A stretch of 64,000 nucleotides of DNA from Vigna angularis (lineage: Eukaryota; Streptophyta; Magnoliopsida; Fabales; Fabaceae): the NCBI RefSeq assembly GCF_016808095.1, contig NC_068974.1, positions 15,128,001 through 15,192,000 of the forward strand, given 5' to 3'. Below, one piece after another: positions 20,329-31,115 of the stretch. Under the pieces are notes generated by a model. The model was not told where the DNA came from, ran no database searches, and saw only the letters and a program-made list of their open reading frames with translations. Made by a program: the position numbers and the translations under genes. Positions within the stretch are counted from its first letter, which is position 1; each line of letters starts with the position of its first letter.

Positions 20329-20354
20329 GATAGCATTTACTGATGAATGCTATC
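20329..20354 (+). repeat. Stem-loop downstream of ORF2
   Basis: GATAGCATT / TACTGATG / AATGCTATC, a perfect 9-bp stem with the same 8-nt loop as the upstream array. Relative to GCATC/GATGC, the C-G pair next to the loop is T-A here, a two-sided change. Confidence 0.7.
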
Positions 20355-21584
20355 ATATGCTTATGCTTTTGTTGGTTTAAGTTTTCTGAACTTATTTGTT
20401 TTTGTTTAGATTAGGGTTTGATGTACTCTATTGGAAACCTGGTTTGTTATGATGGTTTGCTATTAACTGTGATTGTGTGATAAGTAATGCTTGATGATGA
20501 TTATTGATTGATTGATGTTGAGATAGATGTGCACATTAAAATGCTTATACAGGTGATTCACAAGCTTTGTGAACAAATGCAAGATATTGTGATTGTGATA
20601 TTGAGCAGGATGTGTATGTCAAATGTGAATGAGCTTATATGTGAGGTTTTGAGCTCCAGAGTTGTTATTGATTGAATGTTATTACTTTGGAAACATGAAT
20701 GATTTTGCCCAGGTTTTCTATGATTGAATCAATTGCTTGTTTTGCATCATATGATCAAGGCCATTTGTTGGAACCCTTTTTATTGGCCAAATTCATAAAG
20801 TTAGCCCACGAAAAGAGAACACTTTGTGTTCCATCCTTTGAACCCTTAGCCTTGAACATAAATTGAAAACCCTTGTTGAAAATCTTTACCTTGAGTTAAG
20901 AAGAAGATCTTGTGTGGTAGTGTTAAATGTTCAAGTTTGGGGTTGTTGGGAAAGCATGAAAAAGAAAAGGAAAAAGCATTGAGCTAAGAGCTAAGAAAGA
21001 AGAATGTGAAAAGAAAAGAAAAAGAGAAAGAAAAGAAAAGAAGAAGCAAAGCTCAATGCAAAGGAAAGTTGGGAAAAATAAGAATAATTGTGTTGTTATG
21101 ATTCTCTTAACTCAAGGATTTTGTTATCCAGAAAAACCAATTTTCTTATTAGCCCAGCCACGTTATAAGCCATTGAAAAGTCCTTGTTATGATGCATGCT
21201 TGTGAATGTTTTTGATTGTGGTTAAATAAAAGGCAAAGTTGATTCATGTGACATTGTGATAGTGGAGTGAATGAGTGATTACCTCTTATACACTTGTGTG
21301 AGTGAAACACTTTACCTAGTGAGGAAATATTCCATGAGCACATGAACATCCATGCTTAATTGATTGATCATTCATGAAAAATAACATTTGTTGGAATTTA
21401 AATAACTTTGTGAACACTAAAGCATGTGCACATCTTCATTGAAATCTTGCTCATAAGTTTGATTGAAGTTTTTACTTATCTTAAAAAGAAGATTTTTGAA
21501 TGAGTGAACCATCATATGCATTGGTTGAAGATTGAGTTACATCTTGTTTGCTTGAGGACAAGCAAAGTTTTAAGTTTGGGGTTG
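20355..21584 (+). other. 3' untranslated region and polypurine-like tract of E1
   Basis: No coding signature. It shares word order with the relic at 10011-11392, including a purine tract at 20955-21070 and CTTGAGGACAAGCAAAG before AAGTTTGGGGT (21573-21583). The conserved layout over strong divergence suggests function in the RNA, such as packaging or plus-strand priming. Confidence 0.5.
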
Positions 21585-22888
21585 TGATAAAAGTTGAAAA
21601 ACTGTTATTTTCATGCTTAAAATTGATACTAAAAGCAACCTTTATCCTTAGAAACTAGCTTAAAATCATGCTTTTACTCATATTTTAGGAAATAAGAGAG
21701 CTGGACAGGTTTATGCTTGATTTCAGTGTTTTTGTGCAGGTTTTAAGGTGAATTTAGTGAAAGAAGTGAAGAAGGAGAGAGATGGAATCAGAAAAGACAT
21801 TAAAAAGTGCAAATGGAGAAGCTGCAACTACCGCTCAGCGGTAGTTTACTGCTGAGCGGCACTCAGAAGCCCACGGGAGGTCCGCTGAGGGGCAAAATAG
21901 CCGCTGAGGGGAAGAACCGAGCTCACGCACTCACCGCTGAGCGGTACTTTACCGCTGAGCGGCACTATTTTTGGGTTTGGGCCTAATTTTCTGTAATTTA
22001 CGAATAATATATACGCTTTAGGGTTTCCTAGGGTTTGTATCTTTGGCTTGGACGAAGCAAATACGCTCTCTTCCACCCCTTTGAAGGAGGATCTTGGATG
22101 CTCAGGCTACCTCTTCACCTTTTTAGGGTTTTATCTTTCATTCTTTCATTATTGTTCATCTAGGTTTACCATGAATATGGTGAACTAAACCTTGTATGTT
22201 TGTTGGGGAATCAATGTAATCTTTTGAAGCACTCATATATGGAATTTGTGCTTGCATCTTAATCTAAGATTTATGCTTTCTTTCATCATTAGTTAGGGTT
22301 TTTCCTCTTTGCTTAATGCTTGCTTTGTTTAACTTATTCAATGCATGATTATTGGTTTTGTCGATACGGACACGTACGGGGAAGTCTAGATCTGGGGAAT
22401 TTCTCCCAATAGGTATATTCGTTGCCTTAAGCTCCTGTGCTAAATAAACTAATTATTAGGGATGCTAGGAATTGTATGAACTCGTAATTAAGGATAGGCC
22501 TTCTTGCAAGGTGATTTAGAGAGTGGCATTAATATTGATGAAAAGAATGATGAATTCCTAAAGTATATGAGAGTGGATAAGATAAAATTGATAACCCCAA
22601 CAACATACTCATCCATATATTCCATTGAATGTATTTGTATTTTGCTTTAGCCATTGATCACATTCATGCATACATGTTTATTTTCTGTTTTGCATATTAA
22701 ATTCAACTTATTTCGTCCTTAAGTCTTAGCTAATCAACAAATCACATAACTTAACTAGGCCGTGAGTCCTTTGGGAAAATGATACTTGGTCTTACCGAGT
22801 TTTATTACTTGAAACGATTCGGTCATACTTGCCGATTGTAAAACAAGGTTGTGACATCATATTTTGGTGTTCATAAATTTGTTCATCA
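21585..22888 (+). repeat. 3' LTR of E1, with an exchanged patch
   Basis: 1304 bp, starts TGATAAAAGTTG, ends TTCATCA, followed by TSD ACATG. It matches the 5' LTR closely except around 22470-22620, where it follows the sequence type of the LTRs at 23394 and 25231 (AATTAAGGATAGGCC, GCAAGGTGATTTAG, AAAAGAATGATG). It returns to the 5'-LTR type after that. Confidence 0.88.
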
Positions 22889-22893
22889 ACATG

Positions 22894-23393
22894 CCCCCTT
22901 TTGCCACAATTGTAGCATTTGAGATGCTTCTTACTTTGAGATCTATCATGGGACTGACTCCTACTATACCCATATTTCGTTGATCTTCCTCTCATCATCA
23001 TCAAAGCTTGTGTTTCCTTTGAACTTTCCAGTATGTCTTCTTTGTTCCTCTGCCTAGATTCTTCTTCAAGAATTGCTTCGACAACATCCTCAAAGTGTAG
23101 ACAACCTTTAGTATTATTATTCATAATATTGATGATGAGTTGATCATACGAGTCTGGTAAACTCTGCAGTAGAAGCTCCGCGCGTTCATTTTCAACTATG
23201 TTGAAATCTGCCGCTGATAGTTGGGCAAACAGAGTGTTCAGATGGTTGATGTGGTCCGTCACCGTTGTAGACTCACTCATCCGAAGAGTGTAGAGTTTCT
23301 TCTTCAAGAATATTCTTGTGTGAAGAGACTTCACCTCATATAATTTTATGAGGGCTTCCCAAATCTCCCTTGTTGTTTCTTTCTCCGCCACAC
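22894..23393 (-). pseudogene. Copia gag middle and zinc knuckle, copy 1
   Basis: Open on the minus strand. It matches UBN2-type copia gag: VAEKETTREIWEALIKLY, then LYTLRMSESTTVTDHINHLN, a FNIVENERAELLLQSLPDSY segment, and the knuckle CYNCGKRGHV at the left end, where E1 is inserted. The gag codons before VAEKE continue at 26580-26806. In a virus-like particle this segment forms the capsid core and binds RNA. Confidence 0.82.
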
Positions 23394-24725
23394 TGGATAA
23401 CAGTTGAAAAACTGTTATTTTCATCCTTAAAATTGATACTAAAAGCAACCTTTAACACGTAGAAACTAGCTTGGAATCATGCTTTTGTTCATATTTTTAG
23501 AAATAAGAGAGCTGGACAGGTTTATGCTTGATTTTAGTGTTTTATGCAGGTTTTAAGGTGAATTTGGTGAAAGAAGTGAAGAAGGATAGAGATGGAATCA
23601 GAAAAGAACTCAAAAAGTCCAAAAGGAGAAGCCGCAAGTACCGCTCAGCGGCAGTTTACCGCTGAGCGGCACTCAGGAACACCCGTTGGCTCCGCTGAGG
23701 GGTGAAAATGCAGCTGAGGGGAAAATTGACGTTGCGCTAGTACCGCTGAGCGGCAGCTTACCGCTGAGCGGTGGTCTTTTGGGCTTAGGCCCACTTTTCT
23801 GTAATATTACGAATAGTATATATGCTTTAGGTCTTCCTAGGGTTTGTATCTTTGGCTGGAGACGAAGCAAACACACACCTTTCAACCCCTTGGAGGAAGA
23901 TCTTGGATGCTAAGGCTAGCTTCTCATCTTTCTAGGGTTCTATCTTTCATTCTTTCATTATTGTTCATCTAGTTTCACCATGAATATGGTGAACTAAACC
24001 TTGTATTGTTGTTGGGGAATCAATGTAGTCTTGTGAAACTCTCATATATGGAATTTGTGTTTTAACATCTTATTTTAAGATACATGCTTTCTTTCAGCAT
24101 TAGTTAGGGTTTTTCCTCCTTGCTTAAAGCTTGCATTGTTTAACTCATTCAATTCCATGATTATTGATTTTGTCGATATGGGAACGTACGGGGAAATCTA
24201 GATCCGGGGAATTTCTCCCAAAATTAATATCGCCTAGACATAGGAATATGAGGGTTGGTTGCCGTTAAGCTTCTACACTTCAGAATTAATTATTAGGGAT
24301 GCTAGGAATTGTATGAACTCGTAATTAAGGATAGGCCTTCTTGCAAGGTGATTTAGAGAGTGGCATTAATATTGATGAAAAGAATGATGAATTCCTAAAG
24401 TATATGAGAGTGGATAAGATAAAATTGATAACCCCAACAACATACTCATCCATATATTCCATTGAATGTATTTGTATTTTGCTTTAGCCATTGATCACAT
24501 TCATGCATACATGTTTATTTTCTGTTTTGCATATTAAATTCAACTTATTTCGTCCTTAAGTCTTAGCTAATCAACAAATCACATAACTTAACTAGGCCGT
24601 GAGTCCTTTGGGAAAATGATACTTGGTCTTACCGAGTTTTATTACTTGAAACGATTCGGTCATACTTGCCGATTGTAAAACAAGGTTGTGACATCATATT
24701 TTGGTGTTCATAAATTTGTTCATCA
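23394..24725 (+). repeat. E1-family LTR 2 (chimeric)
   Basis: Left part (to about 24300) resembles LTR 3 (25231-26561); right part from about 24400 is identical to the E1 3' LTR end, including ACAAGGTTGTGACATCATATTTTGG. The left junction is not a clean TG end: copia sequence CACTGGATAACA runs into LTR sequence GATAACAGTTG through a shared GATAACA. Confidence 0.8.
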
Positions 24726-24730
24726 ACATG

Positions 24731-25230
24731 CCCCCTTTTGCCACAATTGTAGCATTTGAGATGCTTCTTACTTTGAGATCTATCATGGGACTGACTCCTA
24801 CTAGACCCATATTTCGTTGATCTTCCTCTCATCATCATCAAAGCTTGTGTTTCCTTTGAACTTTCCAGTATGTCTTCTTTGTTCCTCTGCCTAGATTCTT
24901 CTTCAAGAATTGCTTCGACAACATCCTCAAAGTGTAGACAACCTTTAGTATTATTATTCATAATATTGATGATGAGTTGATCATACGAGTCTGGTAAACT
25001 CTGCAGTAGAAGCTCCGCGCGTTCATTTTCAACTATGTTGAAATCTGCCGCTGATAGTTGGGCAAACAGAGTGTTCAGATGGTTGATGTGGTCCGTCACC
25101 GTTGTAGACTCACTCATCCGAAGAGTGTAGAGTTTCTTCTTCAAGAATATTCTTGTGTGAAGAGACTTCACCTCATATAATTTTATGAGGGCTTCCCAAA
25201 TCTCCCTTGTTGTTTCTTTCTCCGCCACAC
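24731..25230 (-). pseudogene. Copia gag middle and zinc knuckle, copy 2
   Basis: Duplicate of 22894-23393, with the same frame and the CYNCGKRGHV knuckle; a single base difference was noticed. It arose with the tandem duplication and not by a second transposition. Confidence 0.82.
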
Positions 25231-26561
25231 TGGATAACAGTTGAAAAACTGTTATTTTCATCCTTAAAATTGATACTAAAAGCAACCTTTAACACGTAGA
25301 AACTAGCTTGGAATCATGCTTTTGTTCATATTTTTAGAAATAAGAGAGCTGGACAGGTTTATGCTTGATTTTAGTGTTTTATGCAGGTTTTAAGGTGAAT
25401 TTGGTGAAAGAAGTGAAGAAGGATAGAGATGGAATCAGAAAAGAACTCAAAAAGTCCAAAAGGAGAAGCCGCAAGTACCGCTCAGCGGCAGTTTACCGCT
25501 GAGCGGCACTCAGGAACACCCGTTGGCTCCGCTGAGGGGTGAAAATGCAGCTGAGGGGAAAATTGACGTTGCGCTAGTACCGCTGAGCGGCAGCTTACCG
25601 CTGAGCGGTGGTCTTTTGGGCTTAGGCCCACTTTTCTGTAATATTACGAATAGTATATAAGCTTTAGGTCTTCCTAGGGTTTGTATCTTTGGCTGGAGAC
25701 GAAGCAAACACACACCTTTCAACCCCTTGGAGGAAGATCTTTGATGCCAAGGCTAGCTTCTCATCTTTCTAGGGTTCTATCTTTCATTCTTTCATTATTG
25801 TTCATCTAGTTTCACCATGAATATGGTGAACTAAACCTTGTATTGTTGTTGGGGAATCAATGTAGTCTTGTGAAACTCTCATATATGGAATTTGTGTTTT
25901 AACATCTTATTTTAAGATACATGCTTTCTTTCAGCATTAGTTAGGGTTTTTCCTCCTTGCTTAAAGCTTGCATTGTTTAACTCATTCAATTCCATGATTA
26001 TTGATTTTGTCGATATGGGAACGTACGGGGAAATCTAGATCCGGGGAATTTCTCCCAAAATTAATATCGCCTAGACATAGGAATATGAGGGTTGGTTGCC
26101 GTTAAGCTTCTGCACTTTAGAATTAATTATTAGGGATGCTAGGAATTGTATGAACTCGTAATTAAGAATAGGCCTTCTTGCAAGGTGATTTAGAGAGTGG
26201 CATTAACATTGATGAAAAGAATGATGAATTCCTAAAGTATATGAGAGTGGATAAGATAAAATTGATAACCTCAACAACATACTCATCCATATATTCCATT
26301 GAATGTATTTGTATTTTTCTTTAGCCATTGATCACATTCATGCATACATGTTTAATTATTGTCTTTTGCATTTAAAACATACAATCAATTGTTCACAAGT
26401 CTTAAATAATCAACAAATCATATAACTAACTAGGCCGTGAGTCCTTTGGGAGAACGATACTTGGTCTTACCGAGTTTATTACTTGATACGATTCGGTCAC
26501 ACTTGCCGAGGGTTAAACATGTTTTTGGCGCCGTTTTTCGGTGTTCATAAATTTGTCATCA
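25231..26561 (+). repeat. E1-family LTR 3
   Basis: 1331 bp, same left junction as LTR 2. The last 220 bp differ from the other LTRs and include GTTTTTGGCGCCGTTTTTCGG (26521-26541, about), which looks like a primer-site sequence inside the LTR. It ends GTCATCA, followed by copia gag sequence GCATCCCAAATCTCCC. Confidence 0.78.
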
Positions 26562-26806
26562 GCATCCCAAATCTCCCTTGCTGTTTCTTTCTCCGCCACA
26601 TTGGATAACACTGAATCTGCCATTAATATGTGCAAATTCGCGATGGCGTTATTGTCAATTTCTTTCCACTTCTGCTCCGTCATTTCTGCGGGTTTTCCTT
26701 CAATTATAGCTATGCAATTGTCCTTTCTAAAAATTGCCTTTATCTTCAATTTCCACAACGAGAAATTGTTCCCGTTGAACCTCTCTATCTCGTATTTTGT
26801 TGTCAT
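26562..26806 (-). pseudogene. Copia gag N-terminus
   Basis: ATG at 26806 (MTTKYEIERFNGNNFSLWK), then a KAIFRKDNCIAI segment and IANLHILMADSVLSNVAEKE, the standard start of copia gag with the F-G-N-N-F-S-L-W-K motif. It ends at the LTR 3 boundary. About 45 bp here (CCCAAATCTCCCTTG ... CGCCACATTGGATAACA) repeat the sequence left of LTR 2, with a few mismatches. Confidence 0.8.
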
Positions 26807-27134
26807 AATTTCTAAAATATCGGCTTATGCACATGCACTTCTCACTATGAATAGTATTGTCTACTGGAACAACACAGGTAAACCGTGAAGTAACACACCA
26901 AGAAGTTCCCAAGAAAGAGAGGTGAGTCACAAATGGACACTCTTAAGTACCAAATCTTTCCTAGCCAGAACTTTCCCAGACAGTACTTTCACACTACCAA
27001 ACGTTTCCAGTAATAACCCTTTTCTGATGCGGAAGATCGGATTAAACCGCAACCACAATGCATACTCAGAATTTTACCAACACTATTCTAATGACAATAG
27101 CAGCGGAATACAAACCTATAGCTCTGATACCACT
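26807..27134 (-). other. Copia 5' leader and primer binding site
   Basis: Untranslated leader of the copia element. The primer site at 27121-27132 reads TGGTATCAGAGC on the minus strand, the standard initiator tRNA-Met type of plant copia elements, two bases from the LTR. Confidence 0.85.
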
Positions 27135-27407
27135 TGTTGGGTATCAGTCATACAACACAAGCACACACAACTTAAATAGAGAAGAGAAAATACTGACAAT
27201 AAGCAAAAATAGAAATTTTATACTAGTGGAAGAAATTTACAGCACCTCTCTCTTTCAATACAAAACTTCTCAAAATTATGAGAATACAAGAAATGAAAGA
27301 ATAGGAGAGAATGAGATGTTTAACAAAGGGGGCAATGGGTTTCCTTTATAGCCACCAAGCCATACCCCTTTACAAGTTCCCACCAATGTGGGACTTCATT
27401 CCTCACA
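27135..27407 (-). repeat. 5' LTR of the copia element
   Basis: 273 bp, nearly identical to 12181-12453, TG...CA, followed by the target duplication AGCCA at 27408-27412. Confidence 0.9.
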
Positions 27408-27412
27408 AGCCA

Positions 27413-28100
27413 TGTCCAAGGGAATCCAAGAGGAAGAGGGAGCACTCACTACCTTACTCTTATGGAGTATTACTTACTAAGTCCTCTTTCTCTTTGCTAA
27501 ATACTTTTACATTACTTTTTTAGAATATTAATAAAAGGGAGGAGCCATGTCTATGCAACTCAAAAAGGCTGCCATGTAAGAAAACCAAAGAAGCACAAAT
27601 GGACGGTTGGTGCCCACGGCCTTTGCACTACATTTAGCGCCCAAAGACAACAACTCCATCTTCTTCAATTGCTTTGCTGAGTTGGCAACTATAGCTTGAT
27701 TCCCAAGCTTCCTCCATCTATTTTAAAGCATGTGCACCTTTAAAATAACTTGCACATTATGTTTTAGAAGCTCTCCTTCTATAAATAGAGAGTTTCATCA
27801 CTTGTAAATGTAACTTGAATTGAAAGAGTGTTATGCTACTGAAATCCAGCCACTACTTCTTCGAGTTCCTTGTTTGAGCTTCTTTAGCTTATCTTCCTCT
27901 AGCTCCCTTCCCCGCTGGAAGGCCATCTGAGCTTGAACCTCTTCACCACACACTTCCAAACACTACCAGACATTCCATCAGACACCTTATATGCACTGTC
28001 ATCTTCATCCTTCACTTCAATCCGCTGCCATCTCCAGATCTGAGGAGTTGTTTCTCTTGAAGATAGAAGTTGCTTCTATCAACTAGTATTGATGTATTAT
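27413..28100 (+). repeat. Ty3-like coding end and probable LTR promoter remnant
   Basis: 27413-27480 continues the open frame broken by the copia insertion (SKGIQEEEGALTTLL, stop). Then comes a non-coding stretch with CTATAAATAGAGAG near 27780 followed by a pyrimidine-rich leader (CTTCTTCGAGTTCC, TTCCTCTAGCTCCC), the usual look of a plant Ty3 LTR after pol. The ends were not delimited. Confidence 0.45.
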
Positions 28101-29068
28101 TTTCCATCATTTGGCCAATTACATTTCAGTGCCTAAAAACTTTTAATTTTTGCTTAGAGCAAACCTGAACCAAGACTTGTCCTTTACAATATAGTAAAAT
28201 TTACATTCTTTGAACCATGTTTATCTTTATTAACACATAATGGTTCGTTGGTGAATGAATTGGATATATTTGAACTTTTTTTTATTAAGTTTATATCAGA
28301 CCAAGATTATCATTTACTACATCAGTATGTAGAAGTAGAATTGTTATCACCATCAGTAATTCCAAATCAACTAAATGATCCAACTTTCCTCTATAAATAT
28401 GTGATAGAAAGAGACAAAAGAGAAGAAAAAAAAATATTTTACTAAGAGATTGAGAACAAGGAAAAAGAAAGTGTTGAATAACAAACTATTCTTGACTTCC
28501 ATTGTCACTTTCACATTGGTCTTCTCATCTCACTTAAGTGCAAATAATGCCTTCAAAACCTTGAGAAAAATCATATGAAAATGATGTTCTCAAAACTTCT
28601 TTTCCATGTTCTATCAATTAGCAACCCTCTTACATTAATATAATACTAAAGTTTAAAGACTATTTTCCTAACACATATAATGGAATTTGTCAAAATACCA
28701 TTCCTTAAAACCAGAAGACATCAAGTTTTTATCTATTTGTTGTAAAATCTTTCAAGAAGATTAAAAATGATTTCACACTTTGGTGATTAAAAATGTATGT
28801 CTAAGAGAAGATAAATTCCACATAGTTGCTTAACCAAACACATTTTAAGTATGAGTCTAAGCTATTTATAAATTACTTAATATGTTCATCTTCATTTAAT
28901 GTGATATTTGTTAAGCTTTTTTCTAAGATTTATAAACAAAACATATTTGATATTCTAAAAGGGTTCACCACAAGGCCATTGATCATCCTCAAATAGGTCC
29001 ACAATTAAAAGTTGGAAGTGTGATAATCCTAAAAGATGTAAGTATTTTTTTTTTTGAAAAATAGTTAG
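28101..29068. other. A+T-rich spacer, nothing recognised
   Basis: The ORF at 28248-28445 has no recognisable domain. No repeats beyond short homopolymers. Confidence 0.4.
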
Positions 29069-29644
29069 TGTTAAAATAGAATGACTCAATTTCTCACACT
29101 AAGAGGGGGTGAATTGGTGAAGTGTAAAAAACAAAAGCTTTTAAAATCTTTTCCACAAAAAATGATGTCGTTATACTTTTCTTGAATCGCAAGGTAACAT
29201 ATTTTTAATGCAGCGAAAACTTAATCGAATAAGTACAGAAAGTAATTGATTGAATAAAAGAAAGTAGGGATCAAAAAAATTCAAACACTGCGTTTTTATA
29301 CTGTTTCGGCCAACCTGCCTACATCTAGTGTCCTTCCAACCACGGGAAGCAAATGCACTATAATGATCAAGGTTTTTACAACAAGGTTTCTACAGAAGAC
29401 CTCATGTCAAAGATGTAAAACACTTCTCTAACCCTCTAATCAAAATATAGGCAATACACAACAAGACCAGCAATAAGAATCCCCTCTCCTGCCGTCTAAC
29501 CCCTTTGAGGCACCCTCAAAGTCAATAACACACACGTTCGTCTTCCTGTAGTCACAACAGGGAACTAAAACAAATGTTCAAGAGATTGCAGAATCTGATC
29601 ACGCAATAAAATCCAAATGTGCATATTGATCAGTCTTTGAAACG
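29069..29644 (-). repeat. Copia LTR fragment broken by a CACTA-type end
   Basis: It begins TGTTAAAATAGAATGACTC and matches 47036-47628 closely throughout (for example GGGTGAATTGGTGAAGTGTAA, TCTAACCCCTTTGAG). The match stops after CAGTCTTTGAAAC, exactly where CACTACAAGAAAAA starts. The matching LTR at 47036 continues without the break. Confidence 0.72.
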
Positions 29645-30772
29645 CACTACAAGAAAAACTACAGTTACCTACTGATATTTACATACGAATTTTAATCTGT
29701 ATATAATGTAGGTATTACATACGAATTCAGAAAAATGAATTACATACGAATTTTTACCTACCGATAATCCGTATATAATATTTGTATGTAAGTAAGCCTT
29801 ATAGCAAGAAAGTTTCCTAAGGACTAAATCTATATGTAATGGGATTCAATCCATATGTAATTGAAAAAGAATTTTCCTACCGAAATTACATACGGATCTG
29901 ATAAAGATTTTATAAAAAAGAAAATGATGAGGTATTTGTCTTACGAAACCCTCTTCCCCCCAACTTTACTGATTTCGTTTCCTCTTCTTTCTCAGCTCTC
30001 TCAATGAAGAACCTTTTTAATGGAAGACGTTCTAAGGAAAAGACCGAATGGATCAAATCGAACGTAGTTGGACTCCTTAAACCTTCCTCCACGAGTAAAC
30101 GCAGCGGAATGTAAGAAAAACAGTTTAACAATGAGACAATTACCAAATTCGATGAAGGACCTTTACAAGAGAACTCGAAAGAGGAGGAATGCGCCTGGAA
30201 AACCCGAGGTTCGCGATAATACTCTAAGAGCGGAAAAGATTCGAAGCGGAATGAAAAATAGGAAGATTGTTCGGTGAGAAATGCGATTTAGGTCGCGTGT
30301 TCGGTGGAAAGGGAAGATTCAATAGCAGAATCGGTGAAACGGTGCCAATGATATAATCGGTGGATTCGGTGCCAAAATGAGCACTTTGTTTCATTGAAGC
30401 TCATTTGAAAATCTAGGCCTTACTCCACAGGACTTCCAGAAGGTTCACTCCATTTCCATTTCCATCTCACATTACACGCATTATTTCATTTTTCGAAATT
30501 TATCGTTTATTCGCTTCATAATCGCTTGATCTGCGTTTGAATCTGAGATCTGAGATGAATATGCCCCATGCTATATTCGTTTTACATTGTTTCTTATTAT
30601 TTTTTATTTAGGCTGTGATTTTTGGATTTTGTTAGCATTTTCTAAGTGATAGTTTGGCAACATTTAGGTGTTAGTGCATCAAGGCCTTTTGTATATGTGG
30701 AAGTGTTGTTGGTCATATTGTGTGTATTAATTTAACTTCGATCTGGTGTCGGTGAAAAGGTTTAGTTACTTC
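29645..30772. mobile_element. Second CACTA-type element, left end
   Basis: Terminal CACTACAAGAAAAAC followed by subterminal words TTACATACGAATT and ACATACGGAT in both orientations (29680-29900), the layout of a CACTA end. From 29920 on there is a leader-like stretch with no clear protein; ORFs at 29910-30146 and 30068-30277 are unrecognised. The 14.4-kb CACTA element sits at 30773, so this element should resume at 45190. Its right end was not found. Confidence 0.5.
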
Positions 30773-30792
30773 CACTACTAAAAAGAAGGGCA

Positions 30793-31115
30793 TTACCGAA
30801 GGCCAGAAGCCCTCGGAAACAGCCCAAAACCGTCGGTAAAAGGTAATTACAAACGGCTTATCGACGGCCAAAGAGCCTTGGATAAATCTCTTGTCGCTAA
30901 CATTTACCGAGGGCTTCCGCCCTTCGGTAATTACCGAGGGCCAAAACCCTTCGGTAATTACCAAGGGCCAAAACCCTTCGGTAATTACCGAGGGCCAAAA
31001 GCTTTCGGTAATTATCGAGGGCCACAAACCTTCGGTAATTACCGAAGGGCAAAAGCCTTCGGTAATAACCCTACGTGGGTAGTTACCGAAGGGCAAAAGC
31101 CTTCGGTAAGTTGGA
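30793..31115. repeat. CACTA subterminal repeats, left
   Basis: At least eleven copies of TTACCGAAGGGCAAAAGCC / CCTTCGGTAATTACC units in direct and inverted orientation. CACTA transposases of the TNPA type bind such arrays. The long open frames here (for example 30713-31096) are a by-product of the repeat. Confidence 0.8.

Larger units (their letters stand above)
13897..22888 (+). mobile_element. E1: non-autonomous Athila-like LTR retrotransposon with gag-protease and ORF2
   Basis: Complete element of 8992 bp with LTRs 13897-15201 and 21585-22888, TSD ACATG, a primer site TGGCGCCGTTGCCGGGGA (15208-15225) and a polypurine-like AAGTTTGGGGT before the 3' LTR. The inside holds gag-protease (15462-17882), a structured non-coding block (17888-19098), a second ORF (19101-20317) and a long 3' untranslated region. 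RT, RNase H and integrase are absent with no trace, so enzymes from another element are needed. The LTRs are almost alike except for one patch, suggesting a fairly recent insertion. Confidence 0.9.
22889..24725. repeat. Tandem unit 1: copia gag fragment plus LTR
   Basis: 1837-bp unit made of a copia gag piece (22889-23393, minus) and an E1-family LTR (23394-24725, plus). It is repeated at 24726-26561 with only a few differences, for example one base in the gag piece that changes YSRSQS to SSRSQS. Confidence 0.85.
12181..27407 (-). mobile_element. Ty1/copia element, minus strand, host of nested insertions
   Basis: Two 273-bp LTRs (12181-12453 and 27135-27407) are flanked by the 5-bp target duplication AGCCA (12176-12180 and 27408-27412). 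On the minus strand the order is 5' LTR at right, primer site TGGTATCAGAGC (tRNA-Met type), gag start at 26806, gag middle and knuckle, then pol remnants and the 3' LTR at left. Gag is split by E1 (13897-22888) and by the duplicated LTR block (23394-26561). Only about 1.4 kb of pol remains between the knuckle and the 3' LTR, so protease, integrase and RT are heavily deleted. Confidence 0.9.

Noticed and set aside
30180..31115. CRISPR-like regular repeats
   Set aside because: Repeats are inverted and direct without unique spacers of constant length; the setting is a eukaryotic CACTA transposon end.
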